Positions 34,323-43,623 of a stretch of DNA of 64,000 nt are shown here, one piece after another. The notes beneath the pieces were generated by a model. The model was not told the DNA's origin and made no database searches. It saw only the letters and a program-made list of their open reading frames with translations. Numbering within the stretch: the first letter of the stretch is position 1; each line of letters opens with the position of its first letter. A program made the translations under genes and the position numbers. Origin of the DNA: Pontiellaceae bacterium B12227 (GTDB taxonomy: Bacteria; Verrucomicrobiota; Kiritimatiellia; Kiritimatiellales; Pontiellaceae); contig JAROAZ010000004.1 in assembly GCA_029432775.1 (NCBI GenBank), positions 62,001 to 126,000 on the forward strand, read 5' to 3'.

Positions 34323-36251
34323 ATGCAGCTTTATTTGTCTTCAACCGTATGTTTAGTGGTATTGTGCCTGTTTGCACTGCGGTCCGACCTGTTCGCAGAA
34401 AGCATTCGGTCATTGGATGAACGAATTCAGAGGATAGAAACCCAACTGCAGGATCTTCCGGTTCGCGAACCCGGAGAAAGCGGGGGAAGCGTTGGGCTAT
34501 CTGGTTTGAGACCGTATAAACCTTCCCATCCAACTACCGTTACCATCGATTTAGGAAAAGTTTATCCCATTGACCATATTGCACTGGTTCCCACCCGCCT
34601 TGAAAATGAGGAACGGCAGCTGGAACCTACCGGATTCCCCATGCGCTTCGAACTTATTGGGTCTTTAACGGATGATTTTTCCAGTCCGGTTGTTTTTTTT
34701 GATGGGAAAAACGAAGACTATCCCGATCCCAATGGATATCCGGTAATTTTTGAGGGCAAAAGACAAAGCATCCGCTTTCTTCGCATTTTAATGTATAAAG
34801 TTCCGCACATTGGAAGGTCCCCATCTTTTTCTTTTGCTGAGCTTTTTATTTTTTCAAACGGCCGAAATGTTGCCTTGAGAAAGCCGGTGAAAAACTCCAG
34901 GTCGGTCATTTGGAAGGATCTTTTCCACGACACTTTTCTTGTGGATGGCCAAACCTCGCTGGGCCAACCCATCGTACCTCCCCCCGAAAACCCTGACCTT
35001 CGAGGGTGGCATGGGGATCTACAAGAGACGGCCGACTGCAATGAGACGGTTGAGATCGCGTTTGAGCATCCGCACGAGATAGAAGAAATACGCCTCTACC
35101 CTGTTTATCACATCGGCTGGCCTGAAGGCGTAGCTTATGGATTTCCTATTAACTTCAAGGTTCAAATCAAAGAAGAGGAGTTGGATTGGATCACGGTGGA
35201 GGACTGGTCCCGGAATCCTTTTCCAAGCCCTGGAAATAATCCGGTTAATATCCCACTGAAAGAACGCAAAGCCCGGGCGATCCGGTTTCAGGCGCTTAGC
35301 CTTCCCCAGAGCATTCCTTCCCACTACATCTTTGCCATGGCCGAAATGGAGGTTTACGCAGGAGGAACCAACATTGCTCCCTTGGGAAAGATCACAACAA
35401 CATCGCTGTATGACAAACACCCGCACGAATGGAACCTAGAGGCACTGACCGATGGATACGGAACACGAGGAAAAATCATTCCCCCACTGGACTGGCTGGA
35501 AGGCCTAGCCCAAAGGGGAAAGCTGGAAGCCGAACTGGCAAAACTGATCGAACAACGGACACAACAGCAGGACCGTTTGGCCCGCACCTTAAAATTCGCT
35601 GTCCGAGTATTGGTCGGCGCTCTTCTTCTGGCAGGAGCGGTCATGATCAGAAATAAACGCAGACGCCAAAAACAACTGCGGGAACTAAAAAACAGGATCG
35701 CCTCCGATCTACACGACGAGGTCGGCAGCAACCTGGCCAGCATCACGATTCTTGCGGCCGGAGCAAAGGAAGAGGTTAAGTCGGAGTCCCCCCATGAACG
35801 CAGCCTTCAACGCATGATCGACATCGCCAAAGAAACCTCCGCCTCCATGCGCGACATTGTCTGGATGCTGCACCCGGATCGGAAAACCAACATGAGCCTC
35901 ACGGCGAAGTTTCAGGATATCGCCGGCAGTCTGTTGGCCGATTTGGACTTCAGCCTGGACGAATCAGAGGAAATCTCCGCCAGTCGACTATCGATGGATA
36001 AACTGCACCACTTCATCCTGTTCTACAAAGAAGTGCTCCATAATCTGGCGAAGCACAGCAACAGCAGCCAGATTCGTATCAAACTCACTGCAGCCGGAAG
36101 GAAGATACGGTTAGATATCATGGATAACGGCCAACCACCACCGTCCGGAGATTTACCCCAGGGGCTTAAACTTCGTGCACAGAAAATGGGGGGTCACTTG
36201 ACCTATCAAACGCATACAGAGCGCAATTATTTATGTTTGGAGATTTCATGA
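34323..36251 (+). CDS. Sensor histidine kinase (NarL-group) with discoidin-like periplasmic domains
   Basis: The 642-residue membrane kinase has a signal/first hydrophobic segment, a short helix (RSLDERIQRIETQL), then two F5/8C (discoidin)-like beta-domains in the periplasm (about 40-180 and 180-370; TTVTIDLGKVYPIDHIALVP, TVEIAFEHPHEIEEIRLYPV). A helix leads into one membrane segment (about 423-441). The HisKA_3 dimerisation box is RIASDLHDEVGSNLASI, with His464 as the expected phosphorylation site, and the ATPase domain has an N-box (HNLAKHSNSSQIRI) and DNGQP. Discoidin folds commonly bind sugars, so it plausibly senses extracellular oligosaccharides. A TTG at 34317 is an alternative start. 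It overlaps the response regulator by four bases. Confidence 0.88.
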   Translation: MQLYLSSTVCLVVLCLFALRSDLFAESIRSLDERIQRIETQLQDLPVREPGESGGSVGLSGLRPYKPSHPTTVTIDLGKVYPIDHIALVPTRLENEERQLEPTGFPMRFELIGSLTDDFSSPVVFFDGKNEDYPDPNGYPVIFEGKRQSIRFLRILMYKVPHIGRSPSFSFAELFIFSNGRNVALRKPVKNSRSVIWKDLFHDTFLVDGQTSLGQPIVPPPENPDLRGWHGDLQETADCNETVEIAFEHPHEIEEIRLYPVYHIGWPEGVAYGFPINFKVQIKEEELDWITVEDWSRNPFPSPGNNPVNIPLKERKARAIRFQALSLPQSIPSHYIFAMAEMEVYAGGTNIAPLGKITTTSLYDKHPHEWNLEALTDGYGTRGKIIPPLDWLEGLAQRGKLEAELAKLIEQRTQQQDRLARTLKFAVRVLVGALLLAGAVMIRNKRRRQKQLRELKNRIASDLHDEVGSNLASITILAAGAKEEVKSESPHERSLQRMIDIAKETSASMRDIVWMLHPDRKTNMSLTAKFQDIAGSLLADLDFSLDESEEISASRLSMDKLHHFILFYKEVLHNLAKHSNSSQIRIKLTAAGRKIRLDIMDNGQPPPSGDLPQGLKLRAQKMGGHLTYQTHTERNYLCLEIS

Positions 36252-36898
36252 GTTCGACACCTTTATCCGTTTGGTTGATTGAGGATCATGCCAACTATCG
36301 CGACACGGTTGCTGCGGCATTGAGAGCCCGCAAGGAAATCCGCTCCCTGCTCGACTTTAACGATGCCGAAAGCGCCTTGAAACGGCTGACCGATATCCCG
36401 TCCAAAAAACCGGATGTCATTCTGATCGACCTTGGGCTGCCGGGGCTGCATGGACTGGAAGCAATCCCGCAATTTAAAGAGCTGATTCCGGAAACCGATA
36501 TCGTTGTGTTAACGGTATTTGACGACAAACCGAAAGTATTCGAAGCCATTGCCGCCGGAGCCTCCGGCTATCTGCTGAAATCATCCACCCCGGCGGAAAT
36601 CGTGCAGGCCGTTTTGCAGGTGAATAACGGAGGCTCCCCGCTCACTCCGCAGATTGCACGGTATGTAATTTCAGCCTTTTCCTCTACACAGAAACAAAAG
36701 CTGACCACGGATCTGAAACCCCGTGAAAAAGAGATCCTTTCCTACCTGGCAGATGGCCTCATCAAAAAACAGGTCGCTGAGAAGCTGCATATCAGCACCC
36801 ATACGGTGGATTACCATGTGCGCAAAATTTACAGCAAGCTGCAGGTCAACACCCTTTCGGGCGCTATCTCAAAAGCCGTAAAAGAAGGTCTGGTCTAA
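36248..36898 (+). CDS. LuxR/NarL-type response regulator
   Basis: The 216-residue DNA-binding regulator has a receiver domain with the acidic pair in LIEDHANY and phospho-acceptor Asp61 (VILIDLGLPGLHG), plus switch residues in VVLTVFDDK and the lysine in GYLLKSST. A LuxR-type helix-turn-helix follows at about 150-205 (LKPREKEILSYLADGLIKKQ). It overlaps the kinase stop codon (ATGA), with GGAG a few bases upstream of the ATG at 36248, so the two are coupled as one two-component system. Its position at the divergence point of the two large arms suggests it controls one or both of them; this is inference from layout. Confidence 0.93.
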   Translation: MSSTPLSVWLIEDHANYRDTVAAALRARKEIRSLLDFNDAESALKRLTDIPSKKPDVILIDLGLPGLHGLEAIPQFKELIPETDIVVLTVFDDKPKVFEAIAAGASGYLLKSSTPAEIVQAVLQVNNGGSPLTPQIARYVISAFSSTQKQKLTTDLKPREKEILSYLADGLIKKQVAEKLHISTHTVDYHVRKIYSKLQVNTLSGAISKAVKEGLV

Positions 36899-37193
36899 CG
36901 CTCATCCATGTTCATTATTCTCCTGCAATGGATAAGTGGTTGTACTTTTCGTTCTGGCGGTCTTGGGACGAATTACATAGACATCAAAATGAAAAAGCAT
37001 TCAACAAAATGTCAGTCGCACTATTATTGGAGGCCAGACATTGGAAGCAGATGTTTAAACGATATGAATAAGGGTTAATTTGAGGAATCAATACGTATTA
37101 AGTATACATATGAGTAACCTCACATGGGTTTTTCGCCACCTACTAAGCGGGTTGATTTGAATAGACCGCACACCCGAAATAAGAGAAATTGTT
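36899..37193. other. Intergenic region upstream of the plus-strand GH106 gene
   Basis: Together with the micro-frame that follows, about 320 bp lie between the response regulator and the first gene of the plus-strand catabolic arm. A palindrome AATACGTATT (37090-37099) is followed by AAGTATAC, giving an ATAC/GTAT-rich patch that could be an operator. No terminator, RNA gene or convincing -35/-10 pair was found. Confidence 0.4.
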
Positions 37194-37223
37194 ATGAATA
37201 AAAAACTGGTATCTCTACAATGA
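37194..37223 (+). CDS. Nine-codon upstream frame overlapping the GH106 start
   Basis: ATG at 37194 begins MNKKLVSLQ and stops at TGA 37221-37223, sharing ATGA with the GH106 start codon. AGAGA lies seven bases before it, whereas the GH106 start has no ribosome site of its own (ATCTCTACA precedes it). Translation of the GH106 gene may therefore depend on re-initiation after this micro-frame. Whether the peptide itself matters is unknown. Confidence 0.35.
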   Translation: MNKKLVSLQ

Positions 37224-40200
37224 AATTGACCCTGTATCTTTTCTTCGCACTAACCTGCACAGCGCAGGCTTCCACTGTCGAATCCGATTTTGAAAAACCA
37301 CCGCGTGAAATCCGACCCGAAACCTGGTTCCACCTGATCGGTGGCAATGTAAACAAGGAGTTTCTGACTACCGACCTCGAAGCGGTTAAAGACGCCGGAT
37401 TTAAAGGGCTGCATCTGTTTCATGGCCGGGGACGCGCCTGGCCGGGTGTGGAACCGCAGATTCAAACACTTAGCCCGCAGTGGGACAACCTGATTGAACA
37501 CGTGGCTGACGAAACGGGACGGCTGGATCTTAAATTCACCATGCAGAACTGTCCGGGCTGGGCGATGTCGGGCGGACCGTGGATTAAGCCTGAGGATGCC
37601 ATGCGCCACCTCATCTGGAGCCGCACCGATATTCAAGGGGGTACTAAACAACCGATTCAGCTGCCGATTCCCATGCCGAGCAAAGAAGAGTGGCGCAACT
37701 ATCAGGACGTCGCCGTGCTGGCCTTCCCCACCCCCGCCAACGACACCGCTGCGCCGCTGATCCCTACCAAAATTAAAAGCAATCTGGATGATGCGCCATG
37801 GAACGACCTGTTTTCCAAAGATGGGAAACCGAAAATTCAAATTCCTGTCACCCGGCGCGACCGCACCTGGCTGGAAGTGACATTTGGGCAGGAAACCGTC
37901 CTGCGCACCATTGAAGTTCCGCCCACGGAACACCTCATGAAACGGCGCAGCTTCGATACGGACACCGTGATTCGTCTGCAGGGCCATGATTCCAATGGTT
38001 GGAAAGACATTGGATCACGGGTTATCCCGCGCGGCAACTGGCAGGACCGCCTGCCGGAACACGGAATTTTCCTGGCGTTCCCCGATTTTAAATCCAACCG
38101 CTTCCGCATTGTTTTTGAAAATAATTTTCCGGTCGAACTGACCTACCTTCGCCTCTACGACGGCGCCCGGCTGAATGACTGGCGCGGGCAGGCAGGCTAT
38201 GTCCTGCGCAGTCTGGAACGTGCTAAACCGCCCCAACAGGATCCGGCCAGCCATATTCCGATCAAAGATGTCATCGACCTTTCGGGTAAAATGACCGCCG
38301 ACGGCACGCTGAATTGGAACGCGCCCAAGGGCCACTGGACCATTGTGCGCTACGGCCATGTGAATACCGGCGTCAAAAACAAACCCGCGCCGCCGGAAGC
38401 CACCGGCTTTGAGTGTAACAAGCTTTCAAAGCGCGGTGCGGACACCCACTTTGCGGGCTACATCGGCCGCCTCAGCCAACCCGGTGGCCCCGCCGACAGC
38501 GAGCGTCTGAAAGGAATGCTGATCGATAGCTGGGAGTGCTACACCCAGACCTGGACCGAAGAGATGGAACAGGAATTTGAGGCACGCAGGGGCTACCCAT
38601 TGCGCACCATGCTCCCCGCCATCTCCGGCTGGGTGATGAACGATATCCAAACCTCGGAACGCTTTCTGCGCGACTGGCGCGACACGATCAACGATCTGCT
38701 GGTAGACAACTATTTCGGTCGCATGGCCGAGCTCGGGCGTGAACGCGGGCTGACCCTCTCGTTCGAAACCGCCATCGGCGATGTATCGCCGGGCGATATC
38801 CTTCAGTTTTCCAGCAAGGCCGATATTCCGATGTGCGAGGCGTGGTCGCCCAACGATCCCCATTGGGGTGGCTTTGAAACCAAACCGACCGCACCGATGG
38901 TCTCCTCTGCCCACATCTATGGAAAACCGTTGATCGCCGCCGAATCGTTCACGCGCGCCGGTCCGGCAGCCACAACCTGGGACGAGCATTTCTATACGAT
39001 CAAACACCTGGCGAACCTGCATTTTGCTCAGGGCATCAACCACGTCGTCTTCCACACCTTCACGCATAACCCGTTCGACCGGAAACCGGGAACCACCTTC
39101 GGAGGAAGTATCGGCACACCCTTTATTCGTGGGCAGACCTGGTGGAAGCATATGCCGGCATTCACCGATTATATTGCCCGCTGTCACCTCCTGCTCCAGA
39201 GTGGCCTGCCGGTTTCTGACGTGCTGTGGTATCTGGGCGATGACCTAGACCATAAGCCGGTGCAGCACTCGCCCTTCCCGAACGGCTATAAATTCGACTA
39301 TCTTAACCACGACGTGCTCGTGAACGGCCTGCAGGTGAAAGATGGAAATCTCACCATCAACAACAGCACCCAGTGGCGCGTCATCTGGCTCGCGAAAGAT
39401 CAGTGCCGCCGTATGAGGCCGGAAACGCTCGCGAAACTCAAATCGCTGATGGAGCAAGGCGCCACCGTAATCGGCTCCGCCCCAGACCTGAACGCATCAC
39501 TCTCCGGCGGAACAGATGCCGACCACATGTTCGAACAGTTGGTCGCAGAACTCTGGGGCGAAACGGCCGCAGAATCAGGCGAACGCAAAATTGGAAAAGG
39601 ACGCCTGCTATGGGGAGGAGACCTGTTGAATCACCTCCGTAATCTGGGTATCCATCCCGATGTGATCGGCACAAAGGGCGCCACCTGGTGCCACCGGCGC
39701 ACACCCGATAAGGAAATCTACTTTGTCGCCGCCGGTCGCCTTGATCCGCTGGTGGCCAACCTGCAGTTCCGCGAAAAAGGACAGCCGTTCCTCTGGGACC
39801 CAACCACGGGAACCAAAACCAAACTGAAAGTCTACTCGACGACCGATACACACACCGTTATCCCGATGAACCTTCCAGCCGTTGGCGCGGCGTTCATCAC
39901 GTTTGAATCCGCACCGGCTCAGCCTGCGTTCGTGAAGGTTCAACACAATGGCAACGTGGTCGTCGACGCCACCGATCTGAGTTTGACGGATCAGGGAGCC
40001 CCCTTCCCGCTCTTCGGTTTAAAAAAGTCAGATTCGCAACAACCTTGGATTGAACCACAACCGTTACCAGCATTGGACCCCCTGACCGGGGTTGCCTGGA
40101 AAAACGGCTCCTATCAACTCGCCGCGCCGGACGGGAACATTGAAACCCTGCAGGTTAAAGGTGCCGCGTCCGTCCCCCTAAACGGCCCATGGACGCTCGC

Positions 40201-40654
40201 CTTCCCGAAAGGCTGGACCGCCAACGAGACCGTAACGCTGGATTCGGTCATGCCGTGGTCAGAGCTGGAAGAAGAGGAAGCCAAAGCCTTCTCCGGAACC
40301 GCGGTGTATAAAACCATGGCACAGCTGGGCGACAAACTACCGGACGAACGCTACCTGCTCGATCTGGGACGTGTTGATAGCATGGTGGAAGTCGTGGTAA
40401 ACGGCACCTCCGCGGCCATGCTGTGGGCTCCGCCGTTCCGGGCCGACATTACGGATCAGCTGAAGCCCGGAAAAAACCGGATTGAAATCAAAGTCACCAA
40501 CACCTGGTTCAACCGGTTGGCCTACGACGCCACTCAAAAGGCGGCGGATCGGAAAACGTGGGTAATCGGCGGGCCAAAGAAAGGTGCGACCCCGGTGCCC
40601 GCCGGCCTGACCGGCCCTGTCGTTCTGCGCCGAGGTATAACCGTTGATCTCTAA
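37220..40654 (+). CDS. Secreted GH106 alpha-L-rhamnosidase
   Basis: This 1144-residue exported enzyme has an 18-residue signal (MKLTLYLFFALTCTAQA) and then VESDFEKPPREIRPETWFHL, a GH106 opening. LDLKFTMQNCPGWAMSGGPW, MLIDSWECYTQTWTEE (near residue 438) and LIAAESFTRAG (near 575) correspond to the conserved acidic segments; the first has Trp-Glu-Cys where the other copies have Tyr-Glu. A discoidin-like insertion lies in the N-terminal part, and the C-terminal jelly roll is RYLLDLGRVDSMVEVVVNG. It leads the plus-strand arm. At 37990 the coding sequence contains an exact TTCCAAnnnTTGGAA palindrome, encoding SNGW. Confidence 0.92.
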   Translation: MKLTLYLFFALTCTAQASTVESDFEKPPREIRPETWFHLIGGNVNKEFLTTDLEAVKDAGFKGLHLFHGRGRAWPGVEPQIQTLSPQWDNLIEHVADETGRLDLKFTMQNCPGWAMSGGPWIKPEDAMRHLIWSRTDIQGGTKQPIQLPIPMPSKEEWRNYQDVAVLAFPTPANDTAAPLIPTKIKSNLDDAPWNDLFSKDGKPKIQIPVTRRDRTWLEVTFGQETVLRTIEVPPTEHLMKRRSFDTDTVIRLQGHDSNGWKDIGSRVIPRGNWQDRLPEHGIFLAFPDFKSNRFRIVFENNFPVELTYLRLYDGARLNDWRGQAGYVLRSLERAKPPQQDPASHIPIKDVIDLSGKMTADGTLNWNAPKGHWTIVRYGHVNTGVKNKPAPPEATGFECNKLSKRGADTHFAGYIGRLSQPGGPADSERLKGMLIDSWECYTQTWTEEMEQEFEARRGYPLRTMLPAISGWVMNDIQTSERFLRDWRDTINDLLVDNYFGRMAELGRERGLTLSFETAIGDVSPGDILQFSSKADIPMCEAWSPNDPHWGGFETKPTAPMVSSAHIYGKPLIAAESFTRAGPAATTWDEHFYTIKHLANLHFAQGINHVVFHTFTHNPFDRKPGTTFGGSIGTPFIRGQTWWKHMPAFTDYIARCHLLLQSGLPVSDVLWYLGDDLDHKPVQHSPFPNGYKFDYLNHDVLVNGLQVKDGNLTINNSTQWRVIWLAKDQCRRMRPETLAKLKSLMEQGATVIGSAPDLNASLSGGTDADHMFEQLVAELWGETAAESGERKIGKGRLLWGGDLLNHLRNLGIHPDVIGTKGATWCHRRTPDKEIYFVAAGRLDPLVANLQFREKGQPFLWDPTTGTKTKLKVYSTTDTHTVIPMNLPAVGAAFITFESAPAQPAFVKVQHNGNVVVDATDLSLTDQGAPFPLFGLKKSDSQQPWIEPQPLPALDPLTGVAWKNGSYQLAAPDGNIETLQVKGAASVPLNGPWTLAFPKGWTANETVTLDSVMPWSELEEEEAKAFSGTAVYKTMAQLGDKLPDERYLLDLGRVDSMVEVVVNGTSAAMLWAPPFRADITDQLKPGKNRIEIKVTNTWFNRLAYDATQKAADRKTWVIGGPKKGATPVPAGLTGPVVLRRGITVDL

Positions 40655-40656
40655 TG

Positions 40657-40680
40657 CCTATTTCAACGGTATGAAATAGG
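40657..40680 (+). terminator. Hairpin after the plus-strand GH106 gene
   Basis: A perfect 9-bp stem (CCTATTTCA / TGAAATAGG) with a six-base loop begins three bases after the stop codon. It is followed by a T-rich stretch (TTCATATTTGTTGTTTTC). The stem is AT-rich, so termination would be partial. The next gene starts 98 bp downstream and could have its own promoter. Confidence 0.55.
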
Positions 40681-40778
40681 TTCATATTTGTTGTTTTCAT
40701 TCATTCTGGTTCATTATTCCGAACAGTCGATTCAACTGCCTGACAGATATAAAAACAAACCATAAGAAGGCTCTCTCT

Positions 40779-43613
40779 ATGAAGAACAGTTCAGCTTCGG
40801 TATTAAAATCAATCACCCTGCTCCTGATGTGCGCTGTCAATGCGCTGGCGAGTAGCGGTGTAAGCGTTGCTGACCTTAAGGTTGAACACCTTCGCAATCC
40901 GATCCAACTCGATATGCAACAGCCACGACTGAGCTGGAAAATTCGAGCCACTGATCCACAAGTCCATAAAATTAAACAACAGTCGTACCGTATCCTCGTT
41001 GCGGACAGCCCGCAGAAACTCAGCAACGACGAGGGCAACCTTTGGGACAGCGGAGTCGTTGCTTCCGACCAATCAATCCTGATTCCATACCTTGGAAAAA
41101 AGTTGCAGAGCCGGCAGGCCTGCTATTGGAAGGTTCAGGTTACCGATAATAAGGGGGGAAAAAGCGACTGGTCAGAGACGGCGTTCTGGGAAATGGCGTT
41201 GCTCAGTTCCAATGACTGGAAAGAATCGGAATGGATCGGGCTTAAGAAAGACACGCGCGATTCTCCATTCACGAGCCGAAAACCGAATGGTAAAGATGTG
41301 CTGCATCGCTCCAACCCCTCCCCGCTGCTGCGTAAAGAGATCAGCATTGCCAAGGCAGTAAAGAAGGCTCGGGCCTATGTCAGCGGCATCGGCTATTCCG
41401 AATTTTACATTAACGGAAACAAAATCAGCGATCATGTCCTCGACCCCGGCCAGACCAACTATGACAAACACACCCTCTATGTGGTACATGACATCACGGA
41501 CGACCTGAAACCGGGAACCAACGCTTTAGGCTTCTGGCTGGGCAACGGATTCTATGGTCAGAACCTCGCCTTCAATCCCAAGTTTGAATACGGCAAACCA
41601 AAGCTCCGCGCCAAGCTGTTTGTTGAATACACCGATGGCAGCAGCGAAACCTTCGCGACTGACACCAGCTGGAAGGCCACCGTCAGCCCAATTCTCTTCG
41701 ACAATGCCTACTGGGGCGAAAGCTACGATGCGCGGCTGGAAATACCGGGTTGGTCGAAGCCCGGCCGTGATGATTCCAACTGGCAACAAGCGGTGAACGT
41801 GAAAGCCCCCTGCCCGGATAACAAACTGCGGCCGCAGCTGCTACCTCCGATCAAAGAGATGGAACGATTCAAACCGGTCTCCAACAAAAAAGTGGACGAC
41901 GATACCTATCAGGTCGATTTCGGGAAAAACTTTTCAGGTTGGTATGATATTAAGCTGAACCAGAATCCCGGCGATATCATCCGCTTTTATCCCACCGAGG
42001 TGCTCGACCGGAAAACCGGCCGGGGCAACCAGAAAACGCGTGGCGGAGCGCCCGGCGCTCCGGAAGATCATTTCTACATCTGCAAAGGAAACGGCCCGGA
42101 ATCCTACTCGCCCCGCTTTGTCTATTCCGGTTTCCAATATCTGGAAATCACGGGCCTGGCCGAAGCTCCGACGGCCGAAACCATTGAAGCCGTCTTTGTG
42201 CGCAGCGCCATTGAGAAAACGGGTTCTTTTGAATCGTCCAACGAAATGTTCAACAAACAGTATGCCGCCAGTCTGTTGAGCCTCGAGGGCAACTGGCACT
42301 CGCTACCGGAAGATTGCCCCGCCCGCGAAAAATGCGGATGGCTCGGCGATGCCCATGCCACGGCCGACCTCAGCCTCTACAACTATGACATGGCGCGGTT
42401 CTACTCCAAATACAATCGCGACATTCAGGACAGTTTGAACGCAGATCACACGGTTAGAAAAGTAATACCCGGTAGCGCCGGGATTCCGCCCATGGTGGCG
42501 CCAGGCAGACGGTCTAACCGCGTGGGCACCATCGATTGGGCGGTGGCTTACGTCATTATCCCCTGGCGAATGTATGTGCATACGGGCGATGCCGAAGCCT
42601 TCCGGCCGCACTATGAACACTTCAAGGATTTCATTACCTACTACAAATCCTTCAAAAACAAAGACGGAGTTATCGATAACGGACTTGGCGACTGGTGCCC
42701 CCCCAACTGGGACCGAAAAGCAGCCCCCGAATTTATGGAGTGTCATCCCTTTGTTTCGGGTACGGCCTTCTATTTCCAGGCATTGGAACTCATCAGCAAA
42801 ATGGCGCTGTTGATGGACGATGCCGACTACAGCAAATGGTGCCTAAAAGAGGCTGCCGATATTCAGAAGGCGTTCGATCAGGTATACCTGAAACCAGTTG
42901 AGGGGAGTAAAGGACTGAAACATTACGGCAGCCAGACCGCCACCGTGATGGCACTGAAACTTGGTATGGTGCCTGATGATCAGATTGAAGACCGGGTTGA
43001 AGCATTACTCTTTGACATCAATGAGCGTCACAACGGCCATCATGCCTGCGGCATCCACGGACTGCGCCACCTTTATACGGTACTGGCCGACAACGGACAC
43101 GGGGACCTCGCCTACAAGATGCTCACCGACACCACTTTCCCCGGTCCAGGATTCATTATGGATCTGGGTTTATCCACCTGGCCGGAGCGCCGATTTGACT
43201 GGAATAAAGTCGAATTCAAAAACTCCTTCAACCATCCGATGAACGGCGGGTTTGTCGCCTTTATGCATGAATCACTTGGCGGCATCCGGCCGGATGAACA
43301 ATCCGTCGGCTACAAACATTTCCAGATTAAACCCCAGCTCACCGACCAGGTCGAATGGGTTAAATCCCACGTCGAATCGCCCTATGGGGAAATCCGCAGT
43401 GAATGGAAAAATGAAGGCGAAACATTCGAATGGTTTGTCGAAGTTCCACCGAATACCACAGCAACCCTCTACGTCCCCTACCATCAAGGCAGGGAATTAT
43501 CAGAGGGCGAACATCGCGGACTCCAGAAAAAGCTCACTCCGATCGCAGAAGGCCAACAGAAATGGCTGAAAAGCGAAGTCGGGTCGGGCGTTTACCATTT
43601 TAACTATAAGTAA
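40779..43613 (+). CDS. Secreted GH78 alpha-L-rhamnosidase
   Basis: The 944-residue exported enzyme shows the GH78 order: signal peptide, Ig-like N-domain (VADLKVEHLRNPIQLDMQQP), sandwich domains (KARAYVSGIGYSEFYINGNK), and an (alpha/alpha)6 barrel with LPEDCPAREKCGWLGDAHA near residue 512 and LSTWPERRFDW near 800. A C-terminal beta-domain with PPNTTATLYVPYH follows. AGAAGG lies nine bases before the ATG. It is ten bases ahead of the GH2 gene, so the two are probably one transcript. Extra stretches (CPDNKLRPQLLPPIKEMERF) separate it from the copy at 19436, arguing for different linkage specificity. Confidence 0.93.
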   Translation: MKNSSASVLKSITLLLMCAVNALASSGVSVADLKVEHLRNPIQLDMQQPRLSWKIRATDPQVHKIKQQSYRILVADSPQKLSNDEGNLWDSGVVASDQSILIPYLGKKLQSRQACYWKVQVTDNKGGKSDWSETAFWEMALLSSNDWKESEWIGLKKDTRDSPFTSRKPNGKDVLHRSNPSPLLRKEISIAKAVKKARAYVSGIGYSEFYINGNKISDHVLDPGQTNYDKHTLYVVHDITDDLKPGTNALGFWLGNGFYGQNLAFNPKFEYGKPKLRAKLFVEYTDGSSETFATDTSWKATVSPILFDNAYWGESYDARLEIPGWSKPGRDDSNWQQAVNVKAPCPDNKLRPQLLPPIKEMERFKPVSNKKVDDDTYQVDFGKNFSGWYDIKLNQNPGDIIRFYPTEVLDRKTGRGNQKTRGGAPGAPEDHFYICKGNGPESYSPRFVYSGFQYLEITGLAEAPTAETIEAVFVRSAIEKTGSFESSNEMFNKQYAASLLSLEGNWHSLPEDCPAREKCGWLGDAHATADLSLYNYDMARFYSKYNRDIQDSLNADHTVRKVIPGSAGIPPMVAPGRRSNRVGTIDWAVAYVIIPWRMYVHTGDAEAFRPHYEHFKDFITYYKSFKNKDGVIDNGLGDWCPPNWDRKAAPEFMECHPFVSGTAFYFQALELISKMALLMDDADYSKWCLKEAADIQKAFDQVYLKPVEGSKGLKHYGSQTATVMALKLGMVPDDQIEDRVEALLFDINERHNGHHACGIHGLRHLYTVLADNGHGDLAYKMLTDTTFPGPGFIMDLGLSTWPERRFDWNKVEFKNSFNHPMNGGFVAFMHESLGGIRPDEQSVGYKHFQIKPQLTDQVEWVKSHVESPYGEIRSEWKNEGETFEWFVEVPPNTTATLYVPYHQGRELSEGEHRGLQKKLTPIAEGQQKWLKSEVGSGVYHFNYK

Positions 43614-43623
43614 GGGTCACATC

